A stretch of DNA of 64,000 nt. Source: a bacterium. GTDB lineage: Bacteria > Oederibacteriota > CAKKQC01. Below the pieces are notes generated by a model. It made no database searches. It saw only the letters and a program-made list of their open reading frames with translations, and was not told where the DNA came from. A program made the position numbers and the translations under genes. Shown one piece after another: positions 1 to 7,473 of this stretch. The stretch is from positions 9,419 through 73,418 of the forward strand of contig CAKKQC010000041.1 in NCBI GenBank assembly GCA_919901855.1, written 5' to 3'. Each line of letters begins with the position of its first letter. Within the stretch, counting starts at the first letter, position 1.

Positions 1-2766
1 CGGGGACGGCACGGGGAAGGCGCGGCGCGAGACGTGCCGCGCCACCCGGAAGCCGGCGCGGCGTCTTAACCATTCGGGGTCCTGCCCCATGAGGATCAGC
101 CGGCCCCCGGTTTCCGCGAAGGCGGCCAGGGAGCCGGGCAGGCGCGTCCCGCGGTCGAGCGCGTGCCGGCCGACGACGAGGATCCGGCCGGGAGCGTTCC
201 CTCCGTCCCATCGCCGCGTCTTCCATCCCAGCCGCTCGATCCAGTCCTTCGTCGCCCCTTCGGGATCGAAGAGCAGGACCTCGGGCCGGTCCGCCGGTCG
301 ACGGACCGGCGGGAAGACCCGCACCGGGAAGGCGTCCCGGGTGACCTCTCCGCCCGCGCTGATCTCGAGGAAGATGGTCCCCGAGACCATACCCGCAACC
401 GCCGCCGGCATTTCGAAATCGATCGGGAGGAAGAGCGTCCGGGCCGCCGGAACCGATTCGCCCTTCTTCCCCCACGCGATCCGGCCGGGCCCGATGTCCA
501 CGATCCACGACACCTCGACGCCCGCGGCGGCGGGCCCGTCGTTCGCCATCGCGAGCGTCTTGTGCACGGTCTCGCCCGCGCCGAAGAGATGGTCCTTCGC
601 CGGCCACGCGTCCTGCGGCCCCGCCAGCCACGCGAGCTGCGGCCGCGAGACCTCGAACAGCGCCCTGCCGGCCTCGGTCGGCTCCAGCCCGCCCGGCCGG
701 AACCCGAGGCACCCGGCTTTCTTCACCGAGGGCGTCCAGGATCCGGTCCGGCCCGGCTCGGGCGGCGCCGCGGCGAACGTTCCGCCGGGCCACCGGAATC
801 CGTGCCCCCACTCCCACGGGATCATGCCGCCGGCCATCCCCCAGCCGCGCCAGCTTCGCCACGTCTGGCGGTTGAACAGCGCCTGGAGCCTCTGGTGCGC
901 GGGGTGGTAGTCGAACTCGTCCCGTCCGCCGCTGACCCAGTCGTACACCTGGTCGTGCCGGAACTTCGCCGCGATCATGGCCCGGTAGCTCGCGGGCTCC
1001 AGCCGGTACGCGTCGGTCCCGAAGTAGATGGCGCAGAACTCGGTCATGAGCGGCTCCGAGACGCGGTTCTCGCCGTACGCGCACCGGCCCCGCTGGAACG
1101 TGCACGAGAGCGGGGTCCCGAACTCGACCGCCATGACCGGCCTGTCCCCGTGCTGCTCCCACGCCGAGAGCCACTCCTCCCGCTCCTGGAGCGGAATCAG
1201 GTCGAGGTAGCAGTTCGCCGCCTGGAAATCCCCCACCGCCCCGCCCTCGTGCGAGGTCAGCGGCCGGGTGGAGTCGTGCCGCCGGATCGTCTCGATCAGC
1301 CGGCGTCCCACCTCGTCCCCGGCGCGCCGGGACGCCATCGCCAGCGTCCTCGAATTCCCGAGGCGAAGCGGGTTGAGATCGTCCGTGTACCCGAACCGGT
1401 TCGCGGTCGAGACCAGGATCACGACTGACGGGTGGTTCCGGATCGTCTTCCACTCCCGGACCATGGCGGCCTCCCACGCCCCCCACGCCCGGTCCGTCCC
1501 GCCGTCCCACCCGATGTACGAGTCGAGCGAGAGCGCCGGGTACATGAGCAGGAGGCCGCGCTCGTCGGCCGCGTCGGCCCAGAGCTCCCGGAAGTGCACC
1601 CGGCCGGGCGTCGCGTGATCGGTCGGCCACAACTCGAGCAGGTTGTACCCGGTCCCGAGCAGGCCCTCGCTCACCCGGCCGATGCAGTCGCGAGCCCCGG
1701 CCACCTCCGCTTCGTCGAGCCAGACGAACGGACGCAGGCGGATCGGATGCTCGTTCAGGAGAAAGTCGCGGCCCTCGATCCGGAACTCGCGGAACCCGAA
1801 CCGGTCGTTGAGTTCGTCCGTGAAGCCCGGGCCCTCGGCCCTGAGCCGCAGCGTGTAGAGGAACGGCCGGCCCGCCTCCCAGAGGATGGGATCCCGCCAC
1901 TCCCACTCGAGCCGCACGGTCTGGGCGCTCACGGCCGCCACCGCGGCGTCCCCGGTGAAGACCCGGGCTGGTTGGCCCGCCGAAGCCGCAGGCTTCGCCG
2001 AGGGGTCCGTCTTCGGACCCCGGATCTCGGCCGTGAACCGGACCGTCCCCGCCGCCGCCACGTCGGCCAGGTCCACCTCGAGGACGAGCGACCTCGCCCG
2101 GACCGAGGTCCGGATGAAGACGCCGTCCAGGCGAGCGCCGGCCGGCCGGGATTCCAGGATCACGTCGCCCGCCAGCCCGCGCGCCTCCACGTCCGCGGCA
2201 GTCGAGGACGCGGTCACGAGGAGGCCCAGGGCGGCGGTGCGGCCGGGAAGCACGCGGTCCGTGATGTCCAGCTCGCCCCCGGGCCACGCGATTCCGCCCG
2301 CCTCGACGCCGTCCACGTAGACCGTGGCCTGCGCGGACGGCCGCACGACGCGGAGCACGATCCGGCGGGATTTCCACTCCCGGGGCACCGTCACCTCGCG
2401 CTCGTAGCGGCCCGCGGCGAGCCCCCGCCAGTCGGGTGCCTCCCACGGGGTGCCCGTCGCCGCCAGCGGGCCCTCGAGGTTCCACCGGGGCCAGTCCGCG
2501 AAGCCCCAGGTACCCGGCACGCGAAGCCAGCCGGATGTGGATGAGCCGGACCGGCCCGCCCGGAATCGCCACAACCCGTTGAGCACCTTCCGCGCGCGCG
2601 CGGGAGCCAGGATCTCGACGGGCGTCAGGGCCCAGGCCGCCTCGGTTGCTGTCCGGAACGCCGTCGCGGCATCCGGCACGGCGGATTTCGCTCCCAAGCC
2701 CTCCGCTGCCGCGCATTCTCCCGCCAGGGCGACGGAGAGCAGGATCAGCGGGACGGCCCGGGTCAT
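1..2766 (-). CDS. Secreted GH2-family glycoside hydrolase-like protein (3' end beyond window)
   Basis: At least 922 codons are open and the C-terminus runs off the window edge. A signal peptide (MTRAVPLILLSVALAGECAA) predicts export. The GH2 order is visible: jelly-roll sugar-binding domain (about residues 65-210), immunoglobulin-like sandwich, then a TIM barrel from about 335. The barrel has the RNHPSVV motif (443-449), but the acid/base site that should read Asn-Glu reads Asn-Arg (N456-R457). The usual nucleophile Glu is present in VMAVEFG (E548). A CxxxxxDPEG/GGR-rich C-terminal part resembles a glutamine-amidotransferase-like or flavodoxin-like tail and is incomplete. The ATG is preceded by GGGGGAG. 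It lies 13 bases behind the permease stop, so the two are probably co-transcribed. Family assignment is firm; activity is doubtful because of the missing glutamate. Confidence 0.85.
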   Translation of the reverse strand, partial: MTRAVPLILLSVALAGECAAAEGLGAKSAVPDAATAFRTATEAAWALTPVEILAPARARKVLNGLWRFRAGRSGSSTSGWLRVPGTWGFADWPRWNLEGPLAATGTPWEAPDWRGLAAGRYEREVTVPREWKSRRIVLRVVRPSAQATVYVDGVEAGGIAWPGGELDITDRVLPGRTAALGLLVTASSTAADVEARGLAGDVILESRPAGARLDGVFIRTSVRARSLVLEVDLADVAAAGTVRFTAEIRGPKTDPSAKPAASAGQPARVFTGDAAVAAVSAQTVRLEWEWRDPILWEAGRPFLYTLRLRAEGPGFTDELNDRFGFREFRIEGRDFLLNEHPIRLRPFVWLDEAEVAGARDCIGRVSEGLLGTGYNLLELWPTDHATPGRVHFRELWADAADERGLLLMYPALSLDSYIGWDGGTDRAWGAWEAAMVREWKTIRNHPSVVILVSTANRFGYTDDLNPLRLGNSRTLAMASRRAGDEVGRRLIETIRRHDSTRPLTSHEGGAVGDFQAANCYLDLIPLQEREEWLSAWEQHGDRPVMAVEFGTPLSCTFQRGRCAYGENRVSEPLMTEFCAIYFGTDAYRLEPASYRAMIAAKFRHDQVYDWVSGGRDEFDYHPAHQRLQALFNRQTWRSWRGWGMAGGMIPWEWGHGFRWPGGTFAAAPPEPGRTGSWTPSVKKAGCLGFRPGGLEPTEAGRALFEVSRPQLAWLAGPQDAWPAKDHLFGAGETVHKTLAMANDGPAAAGVEVSWIVDIGPGRIAWGKKGESVPAARTLFLPIDFEMPAAVAGMVSGTIFLEISAGGEVTRDAFPVRVFPPVRRPADRPEVLLFDPEGATKDWIERLGWKTRRWDGGNAPGRILVVGRHALDRGTRLPGSLAAFAETGGRLILMGQDPEWLRRRAGFRVARHVSRRAFPVPSP
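1981..2021. repeat. Pair of short inverted repeats inside the GH2 coding sequence
   Basis: There are two adjacent perfect hairpins in frame inside the GH2 gene. One is a 7-bp stem with loop GCA (1981-1997). The other is an 8-bp stem GGGGTCCG/CGGACCCC with loop TCTT (2002-2021). The core GTCCGTCTTCGGAC of the second also occurs, in the opposite orientation relative to the gene, in the redoxin gene at 35598-35611. They encode a Lys/Pro/Ala-rich insertion between strands of the sandwich domain. Confidence 0.6.
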
Positions 2767-2779
2767 GGCTCTCCCCCGG

Positions 2780-4786
2780 TCAACCCCGGACGCGGATCGG
2801 CATGACGATGGCCTGGTAGCCGTTGAACAGGAGGGCCTTCTGGATGGAGAGCGCGGTCTGGCTGTGCAGGAGCGCGCTCGTCCAGGTCTCACGCTCGAAG
2901 ACCAGCTTGCCGACGAAGAAGACCGTGTCCCGGAACTCGTTCGCGATCTCGGAACAGAGCTCCTCGAGCGCCTCCAGCCGGTCGACGTTCAGCGCGTACC
3001 GGTATTCGGTGTGGAACCCGAGCCGCCGGCCCAGGTCCGCGTACTTCTCGAGGTCGGTCTTCACCGTGTCCTCGAGATGGTGGAGCGCGTCCACGCCCTT
3101 GAACTGGCTCGAGTCGATCGTGCCGACCTCGACGAAGACGACGTTCTTGAAGCGCTCCGGGAACAGCTTCAGGATCGAGAAGAGCGTGTGGATGCCCAGC
3201 CCGTTGTACCCGGACACCATGAGGACCGCGGTCGGCGCGGAGGTGTTTTTGCGCGGCACCCGGTGCTTCGACGCGGAGAGATGGATCGTCGTGAGGAGGT
3301 CGTCGAGCTTCTTGAGCTGGGCCCGCACCCGCCGGTAATGGGTCTTCACGAGCAGGCAGGCGCCGATCATGGCTCCCGTGAGCAGGAAGACGGCCCAGGC
3401 TCCCTCGCGAATCTTGATGTATGCGGTGAATACCAGGATCGTCAGCGTGATCACGAGGCCGCCGCCGTTGACGATGAAGGGCCGCAACCACCGCTGGCCG
3501 GACCCCCGGACCTGCAGCCAGTGGCGGCACATGCCGAGCTGGGAGAGGGTGAAGGTGATGAACACGTTGATCGAGTAGATGATCACCATGACATCCACCC
3601 GGGCGTGCGTAACGAAGATCACGGCGGCCGACGTGGCCGCCATGACCACGATCCCGTCCTGGTTCACGAGCCGGTCCGAGAGGTTCGCGAACCGGCGGGG
3701 CGTCCAGGAGTCGGTGGCCATGCTCGCCAGCACCTGCGGGCCGCTGATGAACCCCGCCTGCGCCCCGACGATGAGGAGCGCCGCCTCGGAGAGCAGCGCC
3801 AGGATCACGGCCGCGTGCCCCAGCGGCATGTTCCACGGGCGCCAGCCCTCCCACAGGTGCTGGAACAGCACGGCGTTCATCGTGCGGCCGGGCTGGTGGT
3901 GGATCTCGTGCAGGAGGTAACAGATGAGGAGGCCGCCGGCCGTGAACGCGAGCGAGAAGGCCATGTACGTCATCGTGCCCTTGCCGGTCTCCGCGCGAGG
4001 CTCCCGGAGCACCGGAATCCCGTTGCTCACGGCCTCCAGTCCGGTGTAGGTTCCGCCGCCGACCGAGAAGGCCCGCATCAATATCATGAAGGTGCCGAAC
4101 AGGCCGACGCCCTGGATCAGGACGTTCGTCTCGTGGGAGCTCTCGTACAGGATGCCACCCGTATCCGTACCCCTCATGAGGATGCCCATGAGGATGACCG
4201 CCACGTGGGTGACGACGAAGATCAGGAAGATCGGGGTCAGCGTGAGGATGGACTCCTTGAGGCCCCGGAGGTTGAGGATGAAGAGCAGGAACAGGAGGAC
4301 GAGGGCGGCCCACATCTTCCAGGGCTGCCAGGCCAGGGGCAGGAGGCTGAAGAACGCGTCCGCGCTGCTGGCCATCGACACCGAGATCGTGAGCACGTAG
4401 TCCACGACGAGCGCCGAGCCGGAGACGAGACCCGCCGAGGTCCCGAGGAACCGGGTGGCCACGAGGTAGCCGCCGCCCGCCCCCCCGCTCGCGAAGAGCT
4501 CGATGATCTGGACGTACGAGGCCGCGATCGCGAAGACCGCGAGCGCCACGAGGCCGACGAGCGGCAGGGTCAGGCACGTGTTCGGCCCCAGCGCGAGGTA
4601 GGCGGCCTCGGGGCCGTAGCACGAGGACGACAGCCCGTCGGCGCCCATCCCGATCCAGGCCAGCACGGCGACGAGGGAGGTGGTGTGGAAGATCCTGACG
4701 TCGAGCGGGTTCTTGGCCGCCCCGATCACGAATTCCTTGATCCGGGTGGCGACCGAACGCTCGGAATCGCCGCTATGAAGCCCCAT
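2780..4786 (-). CDS. APC-superfamily amino acid permease
   Basis: This is a 668-residue integral membrane protein. About twelve hydrophobic segments span residues 35-470, starting with the permease signature around GADGLSSSCYGPEAAY and a GGAGGGYLVA segment. A soluble C-terminal domain of about 190 residues follows (starting near the SASKHRVPRK stretch), of a kind seen in long APC permeases of uncultured bacteria. The family imports amino acids or polyamines by proton or sodium symport in the inner membrane. The substrate cannot be read from sequence. It has its own promoter at 4798-4826 and is followed after 13 bases by the GH2 gene. The ATG sits 11 bases after the -10 box. Confidence 0.85.
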   Translation of the reverse strand: MGLHSGDSERSVATRIKEFVIGAAKNPLDVRIFHTTSLVAVLAWIGMGADGLSSSCYGPEAAYLALGPNTCLTLPLVGLVALAVFAIAASYVQIIELFASGGAGGGYLVATRFLGTSAGLVSGSALVVDYVLTISVSMASSADAFFSLLPLAWQPWKMWAALVLLFLLFILNLRGLKESILTLTPIFLIFVVTHVAVILMGILMRGTDTGGILYESSHETNVLIQGVGLFGTFMILMRAFSVGGGTYTGLEAVSNGIPVLREPRAETGKGTMTYMAFSLAFTAGGLLICYLLHEIHHQPGRTMNAVLFQHLWEGWRPWNMPLGHAAVILALLSEAALLIVGAQAGFISGPQVLASMATDSWTPRRFANLSDRLVNQDGIVVMAATSAAVIFVTHARVDVMVIIYSINVFITFTLSQLGMCRHWLQVRGSGQRWLRPFIVNGGGLVITLTILVFTAYIKIREGAWAVFLLTGAMIGACLLVKTHYRRVRAQLKKLDDLLTTIHLSASKHRVPRKNTSAPTAVLMVSGYNGLGIHTLFSILKLFPERFKNVVFVEVGTIDSSQFKGVDALHHLEDTVKTDLEKYADLGRRLGFHTEYRYALNVDRLEALEELCSEIANEFRDTVFFVGKLVFERETWTSALLHSQTALSIQKALLFNGYQAIVMPIRVRG

Positions 4787-4797
4787 ATTGATTGAGA

Positions 4798-4826
4798 ACC
4801 CTATGCCTCCCGGGGGGGGCTGTCAA
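4798..4826 (-). promoter_or_regulatory. Sigma70-type promoter of the permease-GH2 operon
   Basis: On the minus strand a perfect TTGACA (4821-4826) is followed after 17 bases by TAGGGT (4798-4803). The permease ATG begins 11 bases further on. A run of eight C lies in the spacer. This is one of the few complete -35/-10 pairs in the window. Confidence 0.7.
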
Positions 4827-4845
4827 GGGGCCGTGGATAAAGCCT

Positions 4846-5838
4846 TCACCAGGCGTATGCCTCGGGAGCCCGCCCGCCCGGTCCCGGGAAGATCCCGTCG
4901 AGCGTCTTGACTGTCGCCGGCGTCAGCGTGATCTTCAGCGCCCGCTGGGCCCCCTCGAGCTGCTCCATCGTGCGCGGCCCGATGATCGGGGCGGTGACGG
5001 CCTTCTGGTGCAGGAGCCAGGCCAGCGCCACGTGCGCGGGCTGCTCCTTGAGCTTGCGGCACAGGGCCTCCCACGGCACGAGCTTTGCCCGCTCCTTCTT
5101 CACACGCTCCTTCGCCCAGCCCTCGGACCGGCGCCCCCCCTCCACCTTCCCCAGGATGCCACCGAGCAGTCCGCTGGCCAGCGGGCTCCAGGGAATCAGC
5201 CCCAGTCCGTAGGCCTCGCACGCGGGGATGACCTCGAGCTCGATCATGCGGGCGTTGAGGTTGTACAGGCTCTGCTCGCACACGAGGCCCATGAACCCAC
5301 GCCGCGCCGCCGCCTCGTTCGCCTGGGCGATGTGCAGCCCGGCGAAGTTGCTCGACCCGACGTAGATGACCTTGCCCTCGCGCCGGAGCTGGTCAAAAGC
5401 CTGCCAGATCTCCTCCCACGGCGTCTCGCGGTGGACGTGGTGCATCTGGTAGAGGTCGAGGTAGTCGGTCTTGAGGCGCCGGAGGCTCGCCTCGCAGGCC
5501 TTCCGGATGTGGAGGGCCGAGAGCCGGGATTCGTTCGGCCAGTCCCCCATGTCGCCGTAGACCTTCGTCGCCAGGACCACCTTGTCGCGGCGCCCGCCCC
5601 CCTGCGCGAGCCAGCGGCCCACGATCTGCTCCGTGATCCCCTCGCCCTTCTTCCAGCCGTATACGTCGGCCGTGTCGAAGAAGTTGATCCCGAGCTCGAG
5701 CGCGCGATCCATGATCGCGAAGCTGTCGGCTTCGGTCGTGAGCGGGCCGAAGTTCATCGTCCCGAGGCACAGCCGGCTGACCTTGAGTCCCGTCCGCCCG
5801 AGCTTCGTGTATTGCATGGATGCCTTCTGGTCGGCCAT
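4846..5838 (-). CDS. Aldo/keto reductase
   Basis: This 330-residue cytosolic NAD(P)H-dependent oxidoreductase has an (alpha/beta)8 barrel. The N-terminal KLGRTGLKVSRLCLGTMNFG is typical of the family. The catalytic tetrad can be read as Asp and Tyr in DTADVYGW, Lys in LATKVYG and His in YQMHHVH. The cofactor-end motif GPRTMEQLEG is present. The ATG at 5838 is chosen because GGGGAGGA lies 6 bases before it; the open frame continues much further upstream but only as an antisense shadow of the acetyltransferase gene. The substrate is unknown; the setting suggests sugar or glycan-derived carbonyls. Its start lies about 90 bases from the divergent AAC(3)-like gene. Confidence 0.92.
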   Translation of the reverse strand: MADQKASMQYTKLGRTGLKVSRLCLGTMNFGPLTTEADSFAIMDRALELGINFFDTADVYGWKKGEGITEQIVGRWLAQGGGRRDKVVLATKVYGDMGDWPNESRLSALHIRKACEASLRRLKTDYLDLYQMHHVHRETPWEEIWQAFDQLRREGKVIYVGSSNFAGLHIAQANEAAARRGFMGLVCEQSLYNLNARMIELEVIPACEAYGLGLIPWSPLASGLLGGILGKVEGGRRSEGWAKERVKKERAKLVPWEALCRKLKEQPAHVALAWLLHQKAVTAPIIGPRTMEQLEGAQRALKITLTPATVKTLDGIFPGPGGRAPEAYAW

Positions 5839-5893
5839 GGTGAATCCTCCCCTGCACCGAGTGTGATCGGCCTCCAGTCTACCACCCGGCCGG

Positions 5894-5923
5894 TTGACGG
5901 CGGAGGGACGCGGGGTGTACCGT
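5894..5923 (+). promoter_or_regulatory. Promoter of the AAC(3)-like gene
   Basis: TTGACG (5894-5899), an 18-base spacer, TACCGT (5918-5923), then 8 bases to the ATG at 5932. The spacing predicts transcription starting almost at the start codon (leaderless mRNA). Confidence 0.6.
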
Positions 5924-5931
5924 TGCGGCAC

Positions 5932-6732
5932 ATGGATGCATACCCCACCCCGGAGGCCGCCGGAGCTGCCGGCGCGTCCGCTTCGGTCGCCCGGATCAGC
6001 CGGGACCTGGTCGCGCTGGGCGTCCGGCGCGGCGGGCTCCTTCTCGTGCATTCCTCGCTGAAGTCCCTGGGGCCGGTGCCCGGCGGGCCCGAGACCGTGA
6101 TCCGGGGAATGCTCGACGCCCTCGGACCTGACTCCACGCTCCTGCTCCCGGCGCTGAGCTACAGCTTCGTCACCCCGCAGGACCCGGTCTTCGACGTCCG
6201 CGTGACGAAGTCCTGCGTCGGCGCGATTCCAGAGCACTTCCGGACGAGAACGGGCACGCTCCGCAGCGTCCACCCCACCCACTCGGTGGCCGCGACGGGG
6301 CCGCGGGCGCAGGCCCTTCTCGGAGACCATCTCGAGGACACGACGCCCGTGGGGCCGCACTCGGCGTTCCGCAAGATGCGCGACCTTGGCGGCCAGCTCC
6401 TCTTCCTCGGGTGCGGGATGGAGCCGAACACGTCCATGCACGGCGTCGAGGAGCTGGTCGAGCCGCCGTACCTGTACGATCCCGCGATCGACTACCGGCT
6501 CACTCTCGCCGACGGGACCACGATCGCGAAACGCTACCGGCCGCACGGGTTCGCGAACGTCCATCAGCGCTACGACCGGATGGAGGAACTCCTGGAGCCC
6601 AAGGGCCTGCTCAAGGCGGGCCCGGTACTGGCGGCTAAGGCGCACCTCGTCGACGCGGGGCCGGTGTGGGAACTGGGCGAGGCCGCGCTCCGGCTCAACC
6701 CCTGGGCGTTCGTGGACCGGAAAGACCGGTAG
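5932..6732 (+). CDS. AAC(3)/YokD-family acetyl-CoA-dependent N-acetyltransferase
   Basis: This 266-residue protein belongs to the aminoglycoside 3-N-acetyltransferase fold. LLLVHSSLKSLGPVPGG and the following TLLLPALSYSF form the N-terminal core. RSVHPTHSVAATGP carries the conserved histidine loop, and LFLGCGMEPNTSMHG the acyl-CoA side. Length matches the family. Many chromosomal members do not act on aminoglycosides, so resistance should not be assumed. The ATG sits 8 bases behind a -10 box. The last 38 codons recur in diverged form at 7348-7458, on the other side of a TA pair, so this gene is the host of a tail-duplication locus. Confidence 0.88.
   Translation: MDAYPTPEAAGAAGASASVARISRDLVALGVRRGGLLLVHSSLKSLGPVPGGPETVIRGMLDALGPDSTLLLPALSYSFVTPQDPVFDVRVTKSCVGAIPEHFRTRTGTLRSVHPTHSVAATGPRAQALLGDHLEDTTPVGPHSAFRKMRDLGGQLLFLGCGMEPNTSMHGVEELVEPPYLYDPAIDYRLTLADGTTIAKRYRPHGFANVHQRYDRMEELLEPKGLLKAGPVLAAKAHLVDAGPVWELGEAALRLNPWAFVDRKDR
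6616..6732 (+). repeat. Tail repeat, locus A, copy 1 (3' end of the AAC(3)-like gene)
   Basis: This is the last 38 codons plus TAG of the acetyltransferase. Copy 2 at 7348-7458 aligns over 36 codons with about 91 of 108 bases and 29 of 36 residues identical (hand alignment). About ten of the seventeen base differences are synonymous. A DUF4258/YgiT pair lies between the copies. Confidence 0.85.
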
Positions 6733-6745
6733 ACCGCGATCCGGC

Positions 6746-6976
6746 CTACTGCGCCTGGTAGACACTCCCCACGGGGGATGCCGAAATGGCCTTCCTTGCG
6801 AAATCGGACTTCATCTTCTCGAGCGACTTCATCGTTTCGGCGGAGAAATAGGCTTCTCCGCATTCGCCGCAAACCTCGGCTTCGACATCAACGAGAAGCC
6901 GGTCGGTTCCGACCTTCAGCTCCGCCACCGACCGGGATGGCCTGACTTCTCCCTGCTTGCAGATGACGCATTTCAT
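6746..6976 (-). CDS. YgiT-type zinc-finger antitoxin (MqsA N-terminal-like)
   Basis: A 76-residue protein with two Cys pairs, CVIC near the N-terminus and CGEC near residue 36, the zinc-finger layout of YgiT/MqsA-type antitoxins. These small proteins bind and neutralise the toxin encoded next to them and often repress the operon. Here the finger stands alone without the HTH half of full MqsA. The ATG at 6976 overlaps the toxin stop by four bases (ATGA), so toxin precedes antitoxin, as is usual for this pair type. Composition is about 53% G+C, well below the flanks, suggesting transfer. It runs tail to tail with the acetyltransferase, 13 bases from its stop. Confidence 0.8.
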   Translation of the reverse strand: MKCVICKQGEVRPSRSVAELKVGTDRLLVDVEAEVCGECGEAYFSAETMKSLEKMKSDFARKAISASPVGSVYQAQ

Positions 6977-7305
6977 GACTGCTTCCTCCGTTTGAAGCCC
7001 GGTTCCCAGAGTGCCGGATCGGGCTCGTAGGTTGTGACGACCACGAGTTGGGCTTCGTCCATCACCGGTGCGCAGACGACGTGCAATGGCCTGCCCGCCG
7101 CCGTTCGTCCGAGCATCAGGCAACTGGCATACGGCCGGTCATCGGGATACTCCTCGATGATCTCGCCGACGTCCAGTGCCTGAACTATCTCATCCACCTT
7201 GATGATACCTCGGCTCTCCCGCTCCATTTCCAGCCGCGAATGGTTCGAGAACTTCAGCTTGCCGAGACATTGCTTTACCGCGAGGATATCCATGTCGCCC
7301 ATCAT
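6973..7305 (-). CDS. DUF4258 toxin (RelE/BrnT-like small toxin)
   Basis: This 110-residue protein has the DUF4258 pattern: KFSNHSRLEMERESRGI (conserved His and Arg), the GEIIEEYPDDRPYASCLML stretch, PLHVVCAP, and a C-terminal TYEPDPALWEPGFKRR. Such proteins are partners of YgiT-type zinc fingers and are regarded as toxins of the mRNA-interferase class, though biochemical proof is thin. The first ATG (7305) lies right behind the -10 box. The in-frame ATG at 7293 is an equally good or better start (106 residues). The pair is embedded between two copies of the acetyltransferase tail. Confidence 0.78.
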   Translation of the reverse strand: MMGDMDILAVKQCLGKLKFSNHSRLEMERESRGIIKVDEIVQALDVGEIIEEYPDDRPYASCLMLGRTAAGRPLHVVCAPVMDEAQLVVVTTYEPDPALWEPGFKRRKQS

Positions 7306-7335
7306 CAGTCTGACCGCCGTTCATTGGAGTGTCAA
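7306..7335 (-). promoter_or_regulatory. Promoter of TA pair A
   Basis: On the minus strand TTGACA (7330-7335) is followed after 18 bases by CAGACT (7306-7311), a weak -10. It lies between the toxin start and tail copy 2, so the cassette carries its own promoter. Confidence 0.5.
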
Positions 7336-7347
7336 CCGCCCGACACC

Positions 7348-7458
7348 GCCGGCCCGATACTCGCGGCGACGGCGCACCTGGTCGATTCAGCGCCGGTCTG
7401 GGAGCTGGGCGTGGCCGCGCTCCGGCGCGACCCCTGGGCCTTCGTGGACCGGAAGTAG
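7348..7458 (+). pseudogene. Tail repeat, locus A, copy 2 (orphan 3' end of an AAC(3)-like gene)
   Basis: An in-frame 36-codon fragment ending in TAG, matching the end of the acetyltransferase 616 bases upstream: PILAATAHLVD against PVLAAKAHLVD, PVWELGVAALR against PVWELGEAALR, PWAFVDRK against PWAFVDRKD. It has no start of its own. Upstream of it is only the promoter of the TA pair, so it is a stranded gene end, not a gene. Confidence 0.85.
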
Positions 7459-7473
7459 GTCCGGGGGCCTCTT

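Noticed and set aside
2450-4795. Long plus-strand open frame of 781 codons opposite the permease
   Set aside because: Composition is Arg/Pro/Glu-rich without domains; it is an antisense shadow typical of 70% G+C DNA. The permease on the other strand has clear membrane helices.
5932-6732. Calling the AAC(3)-like gene an aminoglycoside resistance determinant
   Set aside because: The family is broad and chromosomal members often have other substrates; nothing in the context points to resistance.
7048-7458. Plus-strand frame of 136 codons as a separate gene
   Set aside because: Only its last 36 codons are meaningful, and those are the orphan acetyltransferase tail; the rest is antisense to the toxin gene.
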